Positions 1 through 7,516 of a DNA stretch of 9,407 bases are shown in pieces. Under the pieces are notes generated by a model. It did not search any database, was not told where the DNA came from, and worked only from the letters and a program-made list of their open reading frames with translations. Origin of the DNA: Methanomassiliicoccaceae archaeon UBA367 (GTDB taxonomy: Archaea; Thermoplasmatota; Thermoplasmata; Methanomassiliicoccales; Methanomethylophilaceae); the NCBI GenBank assembly GCA_002506255.1, contig DAXF01000029.1:836-10242 (forward strand), read 5' to 3'. The position numbers and the translations under genes are program-made. Numbering within the stretch: the stretch's first letter is position 1; the number at the start of each line of letters is the position of its first letter.

Positions 1-2336
1 TTATCTGCTGCTTTGCGCATCCATTCCGCCGCTTTATCCAGGTCCTTCTCGACGCCCCTGCCGTCGCGGCAAGCCCTGGCTAAACGACCCATAGCGGTAG
101 TGTCACCGTTCGTTGCGTGGTATGTATAGATGCATATAGCACGCTCGATATCGCCCTCCGAACCCTTTATCAAATTATCAGCCATACTGACTGTGTGTGA
201 AAACCGACGCAATTGCTTTGGTTTTCCAATAATACATTGAGGGCTTACGGCTTCTCTGATGGATGTTTTTGATATCACACCTTGATTTCCGTGATATTCT
301 CCCCTACAGTATGTCAAAAAACCCCTCTTAAAACACACTATCTCATGATACCTGTGAATCTCCTCGTAATCTAGTATGCGTTCCGTACCTTGTGTTGAAA
401 AGACACCTTTGTTAAAATCGATATAATCAATATTCTCGAGCGCATATTCGTTGCCTGCGGTATCCTTTAGACATATCTGAGTCCAACTATAACGCGACGG
501 TTCATAACTGGTCGGAGTATCTCCTTCCTCGATTTGAACTCCTATTTCAGAATTACAACTAGACCCCCGTCTGATGGCTACGTTCCCGGAACGGAAGTCC
601 GTTGATGTTGTAAACGTGTCGCCATGTCTGAGTTCAATAACTTTTGTTTCTCCATCCCAGGAATGCAACTCGATTGATATGGAAATAGAATCTGGTTCCT
701 CTGCATTAAAAGAACAAACGTATCTTTTTTTTGCGTCCAAATATATATTCACGTCATCGATGAAAACTTCTTGGTCGACTCCCATCTGAATGCAACCACT
801 CGAATATACACTATTTGCGGGCCGACATTCACAGTTCGCATCGTCTATGGAGAAATGGTTTTTATTATGGCTGCAGACAATTAGTGGAGCGTTTCCAAAT
901 TGCCCCCAATTCCCCTTGGCATGCCTTTCTGCTATACAACTCGAATTCCTGCGAACATAATTGGGACCTGTCCCTCCAAATACTAGCGCTAACTTGCATT
1001 TAGTGACCAGGTGCGTCGCAATCAGATAACGCTCACCCTGAATCAATTTTCCGAATGGTTCTGTTATGTCATTATTAAAGAGAGTAGCATTGAGCGTTGA
1101 AACTTTTTTGAAGCGCATCTGTTCTATGGCGAACATTTTGTCTCCAAAACGATTTTTGAAAAAATCATACACCTCCTGATCCTCAGTACTTAGGTAAATA
1201 TGTGCGAAACCAAGGTTCTTCATTCTTTCTTCCACAATCTCAACTAATTCATACTCATCCAAAGGCACAGGGTGATTATATGGTTGAATAGAGACATAAT
1301 CCGTTCCGCGAGCAATCACCCCGATTGTTCTATCCCAACCGTTAAAGTTTTTAAATTCGGCATCTATCCTGTTATTGAGCGTGTCAGAGAGTGTCAGAGG
1401 CAGATCGGGGGGTGTGCGCTTCTTCGGCTTCGGGGACGTCCAGCGGGATATTATTACTTCCTTTCGAGTATATGCTTCATCCAGGGTCAGTGATGAAACG
1501 GGTTTGATGTAATAATGCCACGGGTTATAGCGACCAATATCACCATGATCAATCATCATAGAGTCATGATTTTGCATATCAACAACATAATCGCACTTCG
1601 ACTTGTCCTCTCCCTTGAAACTCTTGAAAAAATTGTAATGCCATATCAAGCCGTTTGTTTCATAAGGTACGACAACCCATGCTTTCTTGTCTGATACCTC
1701 TTTACCGAAGTCACATACTATTGCGTCCCCATCGAACTTTTCTTTATCAAGGTATCTTTTTGCGGTGATTATCTTATCGGCTGATATGCCCTCCGATATA
1801 AGCCCGTCCCTGATTGCAAATGAGTCGTAAATGTTTGCAACCAAAATTTTATCGTAATCCTCACAGCCTTCATTGTATCCTACTTGACCTTTGTCCTCGT
1901 ATGAGAAACCAACAACATTGTAATGCGTAAATGGGAATAAATGAACCAAGAGCCACATGGATTTACCATTGAACTTGTAAACGAACAATCGCTCTTTCTT
2001 CCGTTTGTCTATCACCAAACCTTCCGGAATGTTCTCGAACTTTCGTTCCCGGTTCGATAGCATTGCAAGAGATTCGAATTTGGCGTAGACATTGTGGTCT
2101 TTTGCTTTTTTGTACCATTCCAACGCTTTCGACGCATTTTTTCTAACGCCTTTGCCGTCACGGTACATGCGGGCAAGCCACAACATTGCATTGTAGTCCC
2201 CTGCCTCCGCCCTCTCCTTGCAGTAACCTACCACATCTGAGTCCTCGGTAAGAGGATTTTTGAAAAATAAGCACATCCTTTCTCCAAAATCCATATGCAG
2301 GCTCCCTGTAGCTTCTTTGTTCACATCACCGGACAT
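1..2336 (-). CDS. Sel1-repeat / fucosyltransferase-like / jelly-roll-like multidomain protein (3' end outside window)
   Basis: I translated this frame by hand: 778 codons run without a stop from ATG at 2336 to the window edge, so the C-terminus is missing. Residues about 35-90 hold a Sel1-like repeat (LARMYRDGKGV, then ALEWYKKA), and about 728-778 hold another (MGRLARACRDGRGV, then KAAEWMRKAA). Residues about 336-410 (GVIARGTDY, HPVP, IYLSTEDQEVYDFF, FGDK), followed by ERYLIATHLVTKCKLALVFGG near 435-455, resemble the donor-binding half of GT-B fucosyltransferase-like (NodZ/O-fucosyltransferase type) proteins. Residues about 160-195 (YDKILVANIYDSFAIRDGL) look like a small Rossmann-type segment. 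Residues about 500-615 are beta-rich and Cys-containing and end in GVQIEEGDTPTSYEP, a motif common in carbohydrate-binding-like domains of phage tail proteins. No signal peptide or membrane segment is evident. ATG at 2294 is an alternative start with an upstream GGGAG. The gene lies 99 bases after rfbE on the same strand and is AT-richer than most neighbours. A role in glycan transfer is inferred; the substrate is unknown. Confidence 0.8.
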   Translation of the reverse strand, partial: MSGDVNKEATGSLHMDFGERMCLFFKNPLTEDSDVVGYCKERAEAGDYNAMLWLARMYRDGKGVRKNASKALEWYKKAKDHNVYAKFESLAMLSNRERKFENIPEGLVIDKRKKERLFVYKFNGKSMWLLVHLFPFTHYNVVGFSYEDKGQVGYNEGCEDYDKILVANIYDSFAIRDGLISEGISADKIITAKRYLDKEKFDGDAIVCDFGKEVSDKKAWVVVPYETNGLIWHYNFFKSFKGEDKSKCDYVVDMQNHDSMMIDHGDIGRYNPWHYYIKPVSSLTLDEAYTRKEVIISRWTSPKPKKRTPPDLPLTLSDTLNNRIDAEFKNFNGWDRTIGVIARGTDYVSIQPYNHPVPLDEYELVEIVEERMKNLGFAHIYLSTEDQEVYDFFKNRFGDKMFAIEQMRFKKVSTLNATLFNNDITEPFGKLIQGERYLIATHLVTKCKLALVFGGTGPNYVRRNSSCIAERHAKGNWGQFGNAPLIVCSHNKNHFSIDDANCECRPANSVYSSGCIQMGVDQEVFIDDVNIYLDAKKRYVCSFNAEEPDSISISIELHSWDGETKVIELRHGDTFTTSTDFRSGNVAIRRGSSCNSEIGVQIEEGDTPTSYEPSRYSWTQICLKDTAGNEYALENIDYIDFNKGVFSTQGTERILDYEEIHRYHEIVCFKRGFLTYCRGEYHGNQGVISKTSIREAVSPQCIIGKPKQLRRFSHTVSMADNLIKGSEGDIERAICIYTYHATNGDTTAMGRLARACRDGRGVEKDLDKAAEWMRKAAD

Positions 2337-2435
2337 AACGTTTACCGCCTTGGGAGCGATTACAATCGTACTATACGAATCTTTTTATCGAAACGCCGCG
2401 TCTGGCCATGACTACCAGCAATGGACACTGGTTGT

Positions 2436-3452
2436 TCATACCTCGTCAACCCATCTTAGCATCGATGATATTCCTTCCGTCGCACTAACTTTGGGCTTCC
2501 AACCGATGTCATTGCTTATCTTCCCCACGTCGGCGACGAACACCTTCTGATCTCCCAGCCTGGGCGGCAGCTTTTCGTACTTCATATCCACACCCAATTC
2601 CCTGTTCAGAATATCGAACAGTTCCAAAAGCGAAAGGGACTGCTCCATGGTACCTCCTATGTTGTAGATCTTACCGGAAACCACGTCGCGTTTTTCGAGT
2701 GCGGTGTAATAAAGCGATATCATATCCTCTGCATGGAGTATATCTCTAACCTGTTTTCCACCGCCTGAGATTGTAAACCGTTCTTTGATGCCGTTGCTCA
2801 GGTCCAAGGCCTTCTTGCAGAACCACCCTACCCAGCCCTGATCGAATGTGGCGAACTGTCTGGACCCATACATGGATGAGTGCCTGAATACTGTGGTGTT
2901 GAGCCCGAATGTCCTTGAATAATCACGCATGTATTGATCCGCTGCCCCTTTAGAACAACCGTAAGGCGAACTGAAATCCAACGGAACGGACTCGTCAAAA
3001 CCGTTAGGGAACTCTTCACAGATAAAGCGCGTTGGTTTTTCTGTATAAGTGTACTGATCAAGGCTTCCGTATACCTTGTTCGTAGACGAGAAAAAAATGT
3101 GCGTCTTCGGACTGTGTTTGCGTACCGCCTCCAGTGTGTGCAATGTGCCCATCGCATTGATCTGGAAATCCTTATACGGATCGGCTATGGATGTCGTCAT
3201 TGCAACCTGTCCTGCCATATGGAATATCGCATCGTAGTTTCCGTTTCGTACCACATTCTCAACATCTTCTTTGTTTCTGACATCCCCGGGTATGAACTCG
3301 AACCCGCCCCTGGTCTTAAGCCATGATAGATTCTCCAAGGTTCCGGTACGTGAAAGATTATCGAAGACTGTAATATCATACCCTTTATCTATCCCATAAG
3401 AAGCAAGATTGCTCCCAAGGAATCCGCATCCGCCGTTAATCAGTATTTTCAT
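2436..3452 (-). CDS. rfbE: CDP-paratose 2-epimerase (CDP-tyvelose epimerase)
   Basis: This 338-residue extended short-chain dehydrogenase/reductase would interconvert CDP-paratose and CDP-tyvelose at C2, using tightly bound NAD+ in the cytoplasm. Visible features are the Rossmann motif GGCGFLGSNLA (residues 7-17), the segment GQVAMTTSI near 81-89, SSTNKVYG (122-129) with the catalytic Thr/Ser region, and the YxxxK pair Y164/K168 in SPYGCSKGAADQYM. The stretches VFRHSSMYGSRQFAT, DQGWVGWFC and QVRDILHAEDMISLY match my recollection of the Salmonella Typhi enzyme closely, and the length is as expected. I chose the ATG at 3452 rather than 3491 because the Rossmann fold starts there, a GAGGT site lies 6 bases upstream, and it forms an ATGA overlap with rfbS. 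It is the last gene of the rfb cluster. Specificity for paratose rather than another CDP-hexose is inferred from similarity and context. Confidence 0.93.
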   Translation of the reverse strand: MKILINGGCGFLGSNLASYGIDKGYDITVFDNLSRTGTLENLSWLKTRGGFEFIPGDVRNKEDVENVVRNGNYDAIFHMAGQVAMTTSIADPYKDFQINAMGTLHTLEAVRKHSPKTHIFFSSTNKVYGSLDQYTYTEKPTRFICEEFPNGFDESVPLDFSSPYGCSKGAADQYMRDYSRTFGLNTTVFRHSSMYGSRQFATFDQGWVGWFCKKALDLSNGIKERFTISGGGKQVRDILHAEDMISLYYTALEKRDVVSGKIYNIGGTMEQSLSLLELFDILNRELGVDMKYEKLPPRLGDQKVFVADVGKISNDIGWKPKVSATEGISSMLRWVDEV

Positions 3453-4285
3453 CTTCTTACCTCGCACATGGTTCTCAGCCCATCTTTCCAATTAATTTTC
3501 GCCTCAATGCCGTAGAGTTTCATAAGTTCAACATCTGCAACCGAGTCGGGCTCCCCTGGCCTCATCGGAACGGCACCATACATAAGATCTGATTGGGAAT
3601 CACATACCATTTTCATATAATCTGTGATTTCACAGATTGTCGGTGCATCCCCTGTGCCCAGAGGGATATCGTGGTATCCTGATTTGTCAATATCAAAAAT
3701 CATTCTTTTTAGATTACAAATCACGTCATCAATATGAATCAGATCTCTTTTTTGGGTGCCCTTCGTTAATTTTACAGATTCTCCGGCCTTCAGCTTCTCT
3801 ATGACTTCCGGGATAAAACGCCCGGGCGGCTCATTAGGCCCATAATATGTTTCGAGTATCACATTATAGAATGAGAGTTTCTTTTGCTTAGCCGTTAGCC
3901 AGCGTCCATAATCAGAGAACATCTTTTTTGTATATGTGTATTCGTTGAAGCCCTCGGGGAGTCCAGTACCTATTGTAACCACTTTTTCTACTCCGATATC
4001 GACGCATTTGGACAGTACCCGCAAAGGGTCACAGAGGTTCGATTCGATGATGTCTTTACTACATTCTGAGTTCTTAATGTACTTGCATGAAAGATTGACA
4101 AAAACATCTATAGGTCCGGTAAGACCACTCAGAGATTCGACTGACACTATTTCGGCACCGGCATCCCTGATTGCTCTGACATCAGATGTTGGTCTTACTG
4201 CGCAATATACATCATTTTCGCGTGCAATGTCTAATACAAGTCTCGTACCCACATATCCTGTACTGCCAAGCATCAGTATTTTCAT
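3449..4285 (-). CDS. rfbS: CDP-paratose synthase-like 4-ketoreductase
   Basis: This 278-residue NAD(P)-dependent short-chain dehydrogenase/reductase probably reduces the C4 ketone of CDP-3,6-dideoxy-4-ketoglucose to CDP-paratose. It shows an N-terminal GSTGYVGTRL dinucleotide motif (residues 7-16), IGTGLPEG (105-112), which aligns with the catalytic Ser/Thr region of RfbS (CGTSLPP), the YxxxK pair Y116/K120, then LETYYGP and LTKGTQKRDLIHIDDV (compare SGLQQRDFLYIKDL in Salmonella RfbS). The length is nearly that of the 279-residue Salmonella Typhi enzyme. The start overlaps the rfbH stop as ATGA, with a GAGG about 10 bases upstream. The gene is clearly AT-richer than its neighbours (30-40% GC in lines counted by hand), which hints at a separate origin. 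The alternative is abequose synthase (RfbJ, the C4 epimer). Paratose is preferred because the next gene is a paratose 2-epimerase. Similarity to RfbS is moderate, so the exact stereochemistry is inferred. Confidence 0.8.
   Translation of the reverse strand: MKILMLGSTGYVGTRLVLDIARENDVYCAVRPTSDVRAIRDAGAEIVSVESLSGLTGPIDVFVNLSCKYIKNSECSKDIIESNLCDPLRVLSKCVDIGVEKVVTIGTGLPEGFNEYTYTKKMFSDYGRWLTAKQKKLSFYNVILETYYGPNEPPGRFIPEVIEKLKAGESVKLTKGTQKRDLIHIDDVICNLKRMIFDIDKSGYHDIPLGTGDAPTICEITDYMKMVCDSQSDLMYGAVPMRPGEPDSVADVELMKLYGIEAKINWKDGLRTMCEVRR
3459..3463 (-). promoter_or_regulatory. Ribosome binding site of rfbE
   Basis: The minus strand reads GAGGT, then 6 bases, then ATG at 3452. The site lies inside the end of rfbS and supports the 3452 start over the in-frame ATG at 3491. 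It fits translational coupling across the ATGA overlap. Confidence 0.65.
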
Positions 4286-5616
4286 GATTTCAGAGCCTCG
4301 AGGATAATCTTCCCAATGTAATCTGTAATCTCATCAGTCATTCCCGGATAGACGCCGACCCAGAACGTACTGTTCATTATCTTGTCGGTATTTTTCAGAT
4401 CGCCTATCATGCGATATCCCTCACCGGTCTTTCGCATCCCGTCGAAACACGGATGTTTGATCAGATTGCCGGCGAACAGCATTCTCGTTTGTATTCCTTT
4501 ATTCTCTATGTACGAAACGATCTTCTTCCTGTCTACGCCCTCTCTGCACGTGATGAGGAACCCGAACCAGCTCGGTTCGCTTCCATCCAGAGGCTCCGGG
4601 AGCACGATCTTGCCCTCCGCATCTTTGAGTATGAGTCTCAGCCTTGTGAAGTTATGTCTTCGCTTTTCCACAAATCCTGGAAGCTTTTCCAGCTGGGCGC
4701 ATCCTATCGAAGCCTGCAGATCGGTCGCTTTCAGATTATATCCGAAATGAGAATAAACGTACTTGTGGTCGTATCCCAAAGGAAGATCGCCGTACTGCCT
4801 GTCGAATCTGTGCCCGCACAGGTTGTCCTGCCCTGATGCGCAAGAACAGTCTCTTCCCCAGTCTCTGAGGGAACGGACTATCTTGTTCAGTTTATCGTTG
4901 TTGGTATAAACCGCACCGCCTTCTCCCGTGGTCATATGGTGTGGCGGATAGAAGCTCGAGGTGCCAATGTCACCGATAGTCCCTGTAAAATATTCCCTGC
5001 CTTTGTATGCGTATCGTGAGCCCAAAGCGTCGCAGTTGTCCTCTATCAACCACAAATCGTTCCTGTCACAGAAATCCTTGACCCGCTCGATGTCGAACGG
5101 ATTTCCAAGCGTGTGCGCCAGCATGACAGCCTTTGTCTTTTCTGATAGAGCCTTTTCTAATTGATACGTATCAACGTTGTACTGAGGTATTGTAACATCC
5201 ACAAAAACCGGTATTGCACCGTACTGGATGATTGGAGTGACCGTGGTCGGGAATCCGCAGGCCACCGTTATGACCTCATCGCCGGGATGCACCGCGCGTT
5301 CCCCCAGCATAGGAGATGTGAGTGCCATGAAGGCAAGAAGATTCGCAGAAGAACCGGAGTTCACAAAACTGCAGTGTTTCACACAAAGATATTCTGAGAG
5401 CTTCTTCTCGAACAGGTCTGTATATCTTCCCGAGGTCAGCCAGAATTCGAGTGCAGAATCCACGAGGTTGACCATCTCCTCCCAGTCGTAAACGCGGGAG
5501 GCGTAAGGTACGCGGTCGCCCTCTGAGAATGACCTTCTTTTATGATACCTTTCACAGTATCTTCCTACGAGCTCCAGTATCTCTCTCTTCGCCTGTTCCT
5601 TATCGGTATCGGTCAT
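4282..5616 (-). CDS. rfbH: CDP-4-keto-6-deoxy-D-glucose 3-dehydrase (E1; PLP and [2Fe-2S])
   Basis: This 444-residue DegT/AscC-type enzyme removes the C3 hydroxyl of CDP-4-keto-6-deoxyglucose through a PMP-bound glucoseen intermediate, which a separate reductase then reduces. The diagnostic residue is visible: in SFYPPHHMTTGEGG the lysine that would hold PLP in related aminotransferases is His226. The iron-sulfur ligands are C257, C259 and C267 (a CxCx7C pattern in RDCSCASGQDNLCG) with C195 in EDNCDALGS. Other family blocks are NSGSSANLLA (87-96), YDHKYVYSHFGYNLKATDLQASIGCAQLEK and FAGNLIKHP. About 61 residues separate C195 and C257; I recall about 57 in the enterobacterial enzymes, the difference lying in the AYKGREYF loop. 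The start abuts the rfbG stop (TGA directly followed by ATG) with GGGTGAG just upstream. No partner reductase gene is present in this window. Confidence 0.95.
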   Translation of the reverse strand: MTDTDKEQAKREILELVGRYCERYHKRRSFSEGDRVPYASRVYDWEEMVNLVDSALEFWLTSGRYTDLFEKKLSEYLCVKHCSFVNSGSSANLLAFMALTSPMLGERAVHPGDEVITVACGFPTTVTPIIQYGAIPVFVDVTIPQYNVDTYQLEKALSEKTKAVMLAHTLGNPFDIERVKDFCDRNDLWLIEDNCDALGSRYAYKGREYFTGTIGDIGTSSFYPPHHMTTGEGGAVYTNNDKLNKIVRSLRDWGRDCSCASGQDNLCGHRFDRQYGDLPLGYDHKYVYSHFGYNLKATDLQASIGCAQLEKLPGFVEKRRHNFTRLRLILKDAEGKIVLPEPLDGSEPSWFGFLITCREGVDRKKIVSYIENKGIQTRMLFAGNLIKHPCFDGMRKTGEGYRMIGDLKNTDKIMNSTFWVGVYPGMTDEITDYIGKIILEALKS

Positions 5617-6681
5617 TCACTCACCCGCATATTCTTCGATCTGCGATTCCATGCATCCTGCCACATCGCCGTCGTTCACCCAGACCTCTGTCCATTCGAC
5701 CGTCTTTTTCACAGCCTTCTCGATATTCCATTTCGGAGAGAATCCTATCCTGGATTTCAAAAGAGAATTGTCCAGCTTCAGGAACGTAGCCTCGTGAGGC
5801 CCGTTCTCCTTGGTCCCCTCCCATTTCAATCCTCTGCCCCATATATCACAGAACATCGTCGCCAGTTCCCCAGTCGTTATGCAGTCTGAATACTCCGGAC
5901 CGATATTGTAGCTTCCTGCCTTTTTTATGTTTTCAGACTGGCATTTCACTATCCCCAGATAGCCGAAGAGAGGCTCCAATACGTGTTGGTAAGGTCTTAT
6001 GGAGGAGGGATTGCGCAAACGTATCGGCGTTCCGGAATATGCCGCCCTCACACAGTCCGGGATTATGCGTTCAAAGGCGAAATCCCCTCCGCCTATGACA
6101 TTCCCCGCCCGGGCTGTGGATATAGCACATCTCCCGTCGGCAAAGAAGCTCTTCCTGTAACTGCTCGTGATGATATCGGAACAGCTTTTGGAGTTGGAAT
6201 ACGGATCATGTCCGTTGAGGGGATCAATCTCCCTGTAGCCGTAGTCCCATTCTCTGTTCTCATATACTTTATCGGTAGTTACATTAAGGAAGGATTTGAC
6301 ACAGTCGTTCGAACGGACACATTCAAGGACGTTCACTGTGCCCATCACATTCGTTTCATATGTGTATCTCGGATCTTTGTAACTGTCCCTGACTAGCGGC
6401 TGTGCCGCCATATGTATTACGATATCCGGTCGAACCTCTGAAAAGAAATTCTCCATTGAGCGGATGTCGCGCACGTCCGCATATTTGGAACGGACGAAGG
6501 AATCCGCATTGATTATCTCATAAAGGTTCGGATCCGTGGGCGGTTTCAGTGAATAGCCGTAAACGTCCGAACCCAGGATATCCAGTATCTTGCACAACCA
6601 GGATCCCTTGAAGCCCGTGTGCCCGGTGACCAGGACCTTCTTTCCTCTGAAATGGTCGGACAGCGTCACCAGGTTTTCCAT
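5617..6681 (-). CDS. rfbG: CDP-glucose 4,6-dehydratase
   Basis: This NAD+-dependent extended short-chain dehydrogenase/reductase converts CDP-glucose to CDP-4-keto-6-deoxyglucose. With the chosen start it has 354 residues, close to the roughly 359 of Salmonella RfbG. Visible blocks are TGHTGFKGSWLC (19-30), MAAQPLVRDSY (91-101), NVMGTVNVLE (111-120), the catalytic TTDKVYENREW (135-145), DPYSNSK with Y161/K165, ARAGNVIGGGDFA and RPYQHVLEPL. An in-frame ATG at 6744 would add 21 residues inside the rfbF coding sequence. It has a GGAGG 9 bases upstream, but that GGAGG simply encodes part of rfbF (HGG). I prefer 6681 because family members begin about 15-20 residues before the Rossmann glycines, and GGAAGG precedes it. 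The chosen start overlaps the rfbF stop by 16 bases. The function is secure; the start is less so. Confidence 0.94.
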   Translation of the reverse strand: MENLVTLSDHFRGKKVLVTGHTGFKGSWLCKILDILGSDVYGYSLKPPTDPNLYEIINADSFVRSKYADVRDIRSMENFFSEVRPDIVIHMAAQPLVRDSYKDPRYTYETNVMGTVNVLECVRSNDCVKSFLNVTTDKVYENREWDYGYREIDPLNGHDPYSNSKSCSDIITSSYRKSFFADGRCAISTARAGNVIGGGDFAFERIIPDCVRAAYSGTPIRLRNPSSIRPYQHVLEPLFGYLGIVKCQSENIKKAGSYNIGPEYSDCITTGELATMFCDIWGRGLKWEGTKENGPHEATFLKLDNSLLKSRIGFSPKWNIEKAVKKTVEWTEVWVNDGDVAGCMESQIEEYAGE

Positions 6682-7436
6682 GGTGCCTTCCCCGAATCCC
6701 ATAGCGCCTGCAGACCCTCTTTGTCGCGCATTGTGTCCATGCATTGCCAGAAGCCTCCGTGCCTGTACGCCATCAGCTCCCCCTCGGAAGCCAGACGTTC
6801 TATTGGCTCTCTTTCGAATACAGTGGAATCACCCTCTATCATTTCGAACACATCGGGCTCCAAGACCATGAATCCGCCGTTTATCCATCCCGAATCCTCG
6901 GCGCTCTTCTCCCTGAAGGCCGTGATCGCGTCGCCTTCCATATCCATCATCCCGAAACGCCCTGCCGGACGTACGGCCGTGAGGGTGGCTTTCTTCTTGT
7001 GCTTTTTATGGAATGATACAAGCTCATCCAACCGCACGTCGGAAACGCCGTCACCGTAGGTCATGCAGAACGTCTCGTCCCCTATGTGTTTGGCTATTCG
7101 CTTTATGCGGCCGCCGGTCATGGTATTCAGTCCCGTGTCAATGACGGTAACCTTCCACGGCTCCGAGTCGTCCCTGTGCAACGTAACGTATCCTCCGTTT
7201 GTGAAATCGAAGGTCATGTCGCTGCAACGCATGGCATAATCCCTAAAATATTCTTTAATCATATGCTGTTTGTATCCTGCGCAGATCACGAAGTCCGTTA
7301 TTCCGTGCGAAGTATACATCTTCATGATGTGCCAAAGGATCGGCTGTTCGCCTATCTCTATCATAGGTTTTGGCCTGAGGTGGCTTTCCTCCGAGATCCT
7401 GGTTCCGAAGCCTCCGGCAAGTATTACGGCCTTCAT
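6666..7436 (-). CDS. rfbF: Glucose-1-phosphate cytidylyltransferase
   Basis: This 256-residue enzyme makes CDP-glucose and pyrophosphate from CTP and alpha-D-glucose-1-phosphate, the entry step for CDP-3,6-dideoxyhexoses. The N-terminal nucleotidyltransferase signature is LAGGFGTRISEESHLRPKPM (residues 6-25), with the RPKP lysine at 23. It is followed by ILWHIMKMYTSHGITDFVICAGYK, the YGDGVSDV metal-binding region, GRFGMM, INGGFMVLEPDVFEMI and the typical C-terminal FWQCMDTMRDKEGL. Length and block order are those of RfbF/DdhA, not RmlA. It is the first gene of the minus-strand cluster. No Shine-Dalgarno sequence precedes its ATG; instead a TATA-like box lies about 30 bases upstream, suggesting a leaderless or near-leaderless transcript. 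Confidence 0.96.
   Translation of the reverse strand: MKAVILAGGFGTRISEESHLRPKPMIEIGEQPILWHIMKMYTSHGITDFVICAGYKQHMIKEYFRDYAMRCSDMTFDFTNGGYVTLHRDDSEPWKVTVIDTGLNTMTGGRIKRIAKHIGDETFCMTYGDGVSDVRLDELVSFHKKHKKKATLTAVRPAGRFGMMDMEGDAITAFREKSAEDSGWINGGFMVLEPDVFEMIEGDSTVFEREPIERLASEGELMAYRHGGFWQCMDTMRDKEGLQALWDSGKAPWKTW
6686..6691 (-). promoter_or_regulatory. Probable ribosome binding site of rfbG
   Basis: The minus strand reads GGAAGG, 4 bases before the ATG at 6681, inside the end of rfbF. The spacing is short, so this supports the 6681 start only weakly; the competing ATGs at 6702 and 6744 remain possible. Confidence 0.4.
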
Positions 7437-7461
7437 GGTAAAACGAATGAGAATGGATGTG

Positions 7462-7472
7462 TTTTATTATAT
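7462..7472 (-). promoter_or_regulatory. TATA-like box of the rfbFGHSE cluster
   Basis: The minus strand reads ATATAATAAAA, centred about 31 bases before the rfbF ATG at 7436. Archaeal TATA boxes usually sit about 26 bases before the transcription start, which would place the start within a few bases of the ATG. That fits the missing ribosome binding site. This is inferred from sequence only. Confidence 0.5.
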
Positions 7473-7516
7473 GGTTTCTTTCTGAATTGAATAGAAATTT
7501 GAGATGCGTTTTCTCA

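Noticed and set aside
1381..1399. Two copies of GTGTCAGAG separated by one base.
   Set aside because: They are too short to be a meaningful repeat and lie within coding sequence.
574..1493. Short plus-strand open frames opposite the Sel1 gene.
   Set aside because: They lie opposite a 778-codon uninterrupted frame with recognisable domains, and their translations show no family motifs.
2337..2435. Possible terminator or promoter in the 99-base gap after rfbE.
   Set aside because: There is no hairpin followed by a T run on the minus strand, and only a weak TATAG-like element that I cannot support.
2260..2550. 96-codon plus-strand frame spanning the gap between rfbE and the Sel1 gene.
   Set aside because: It overlaps the ends of two supported minus-strand genes, and its translation shows no recognisable motif.
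3453..3491. Thirteen-residue N-terminal extension of rfbE from ATG 3491.
   Set aside because: It lies inside rfbS and adds residues before the Rossmann motif that the family lacks; ATG 3452 has a GAGGT site and an ATGA junction.
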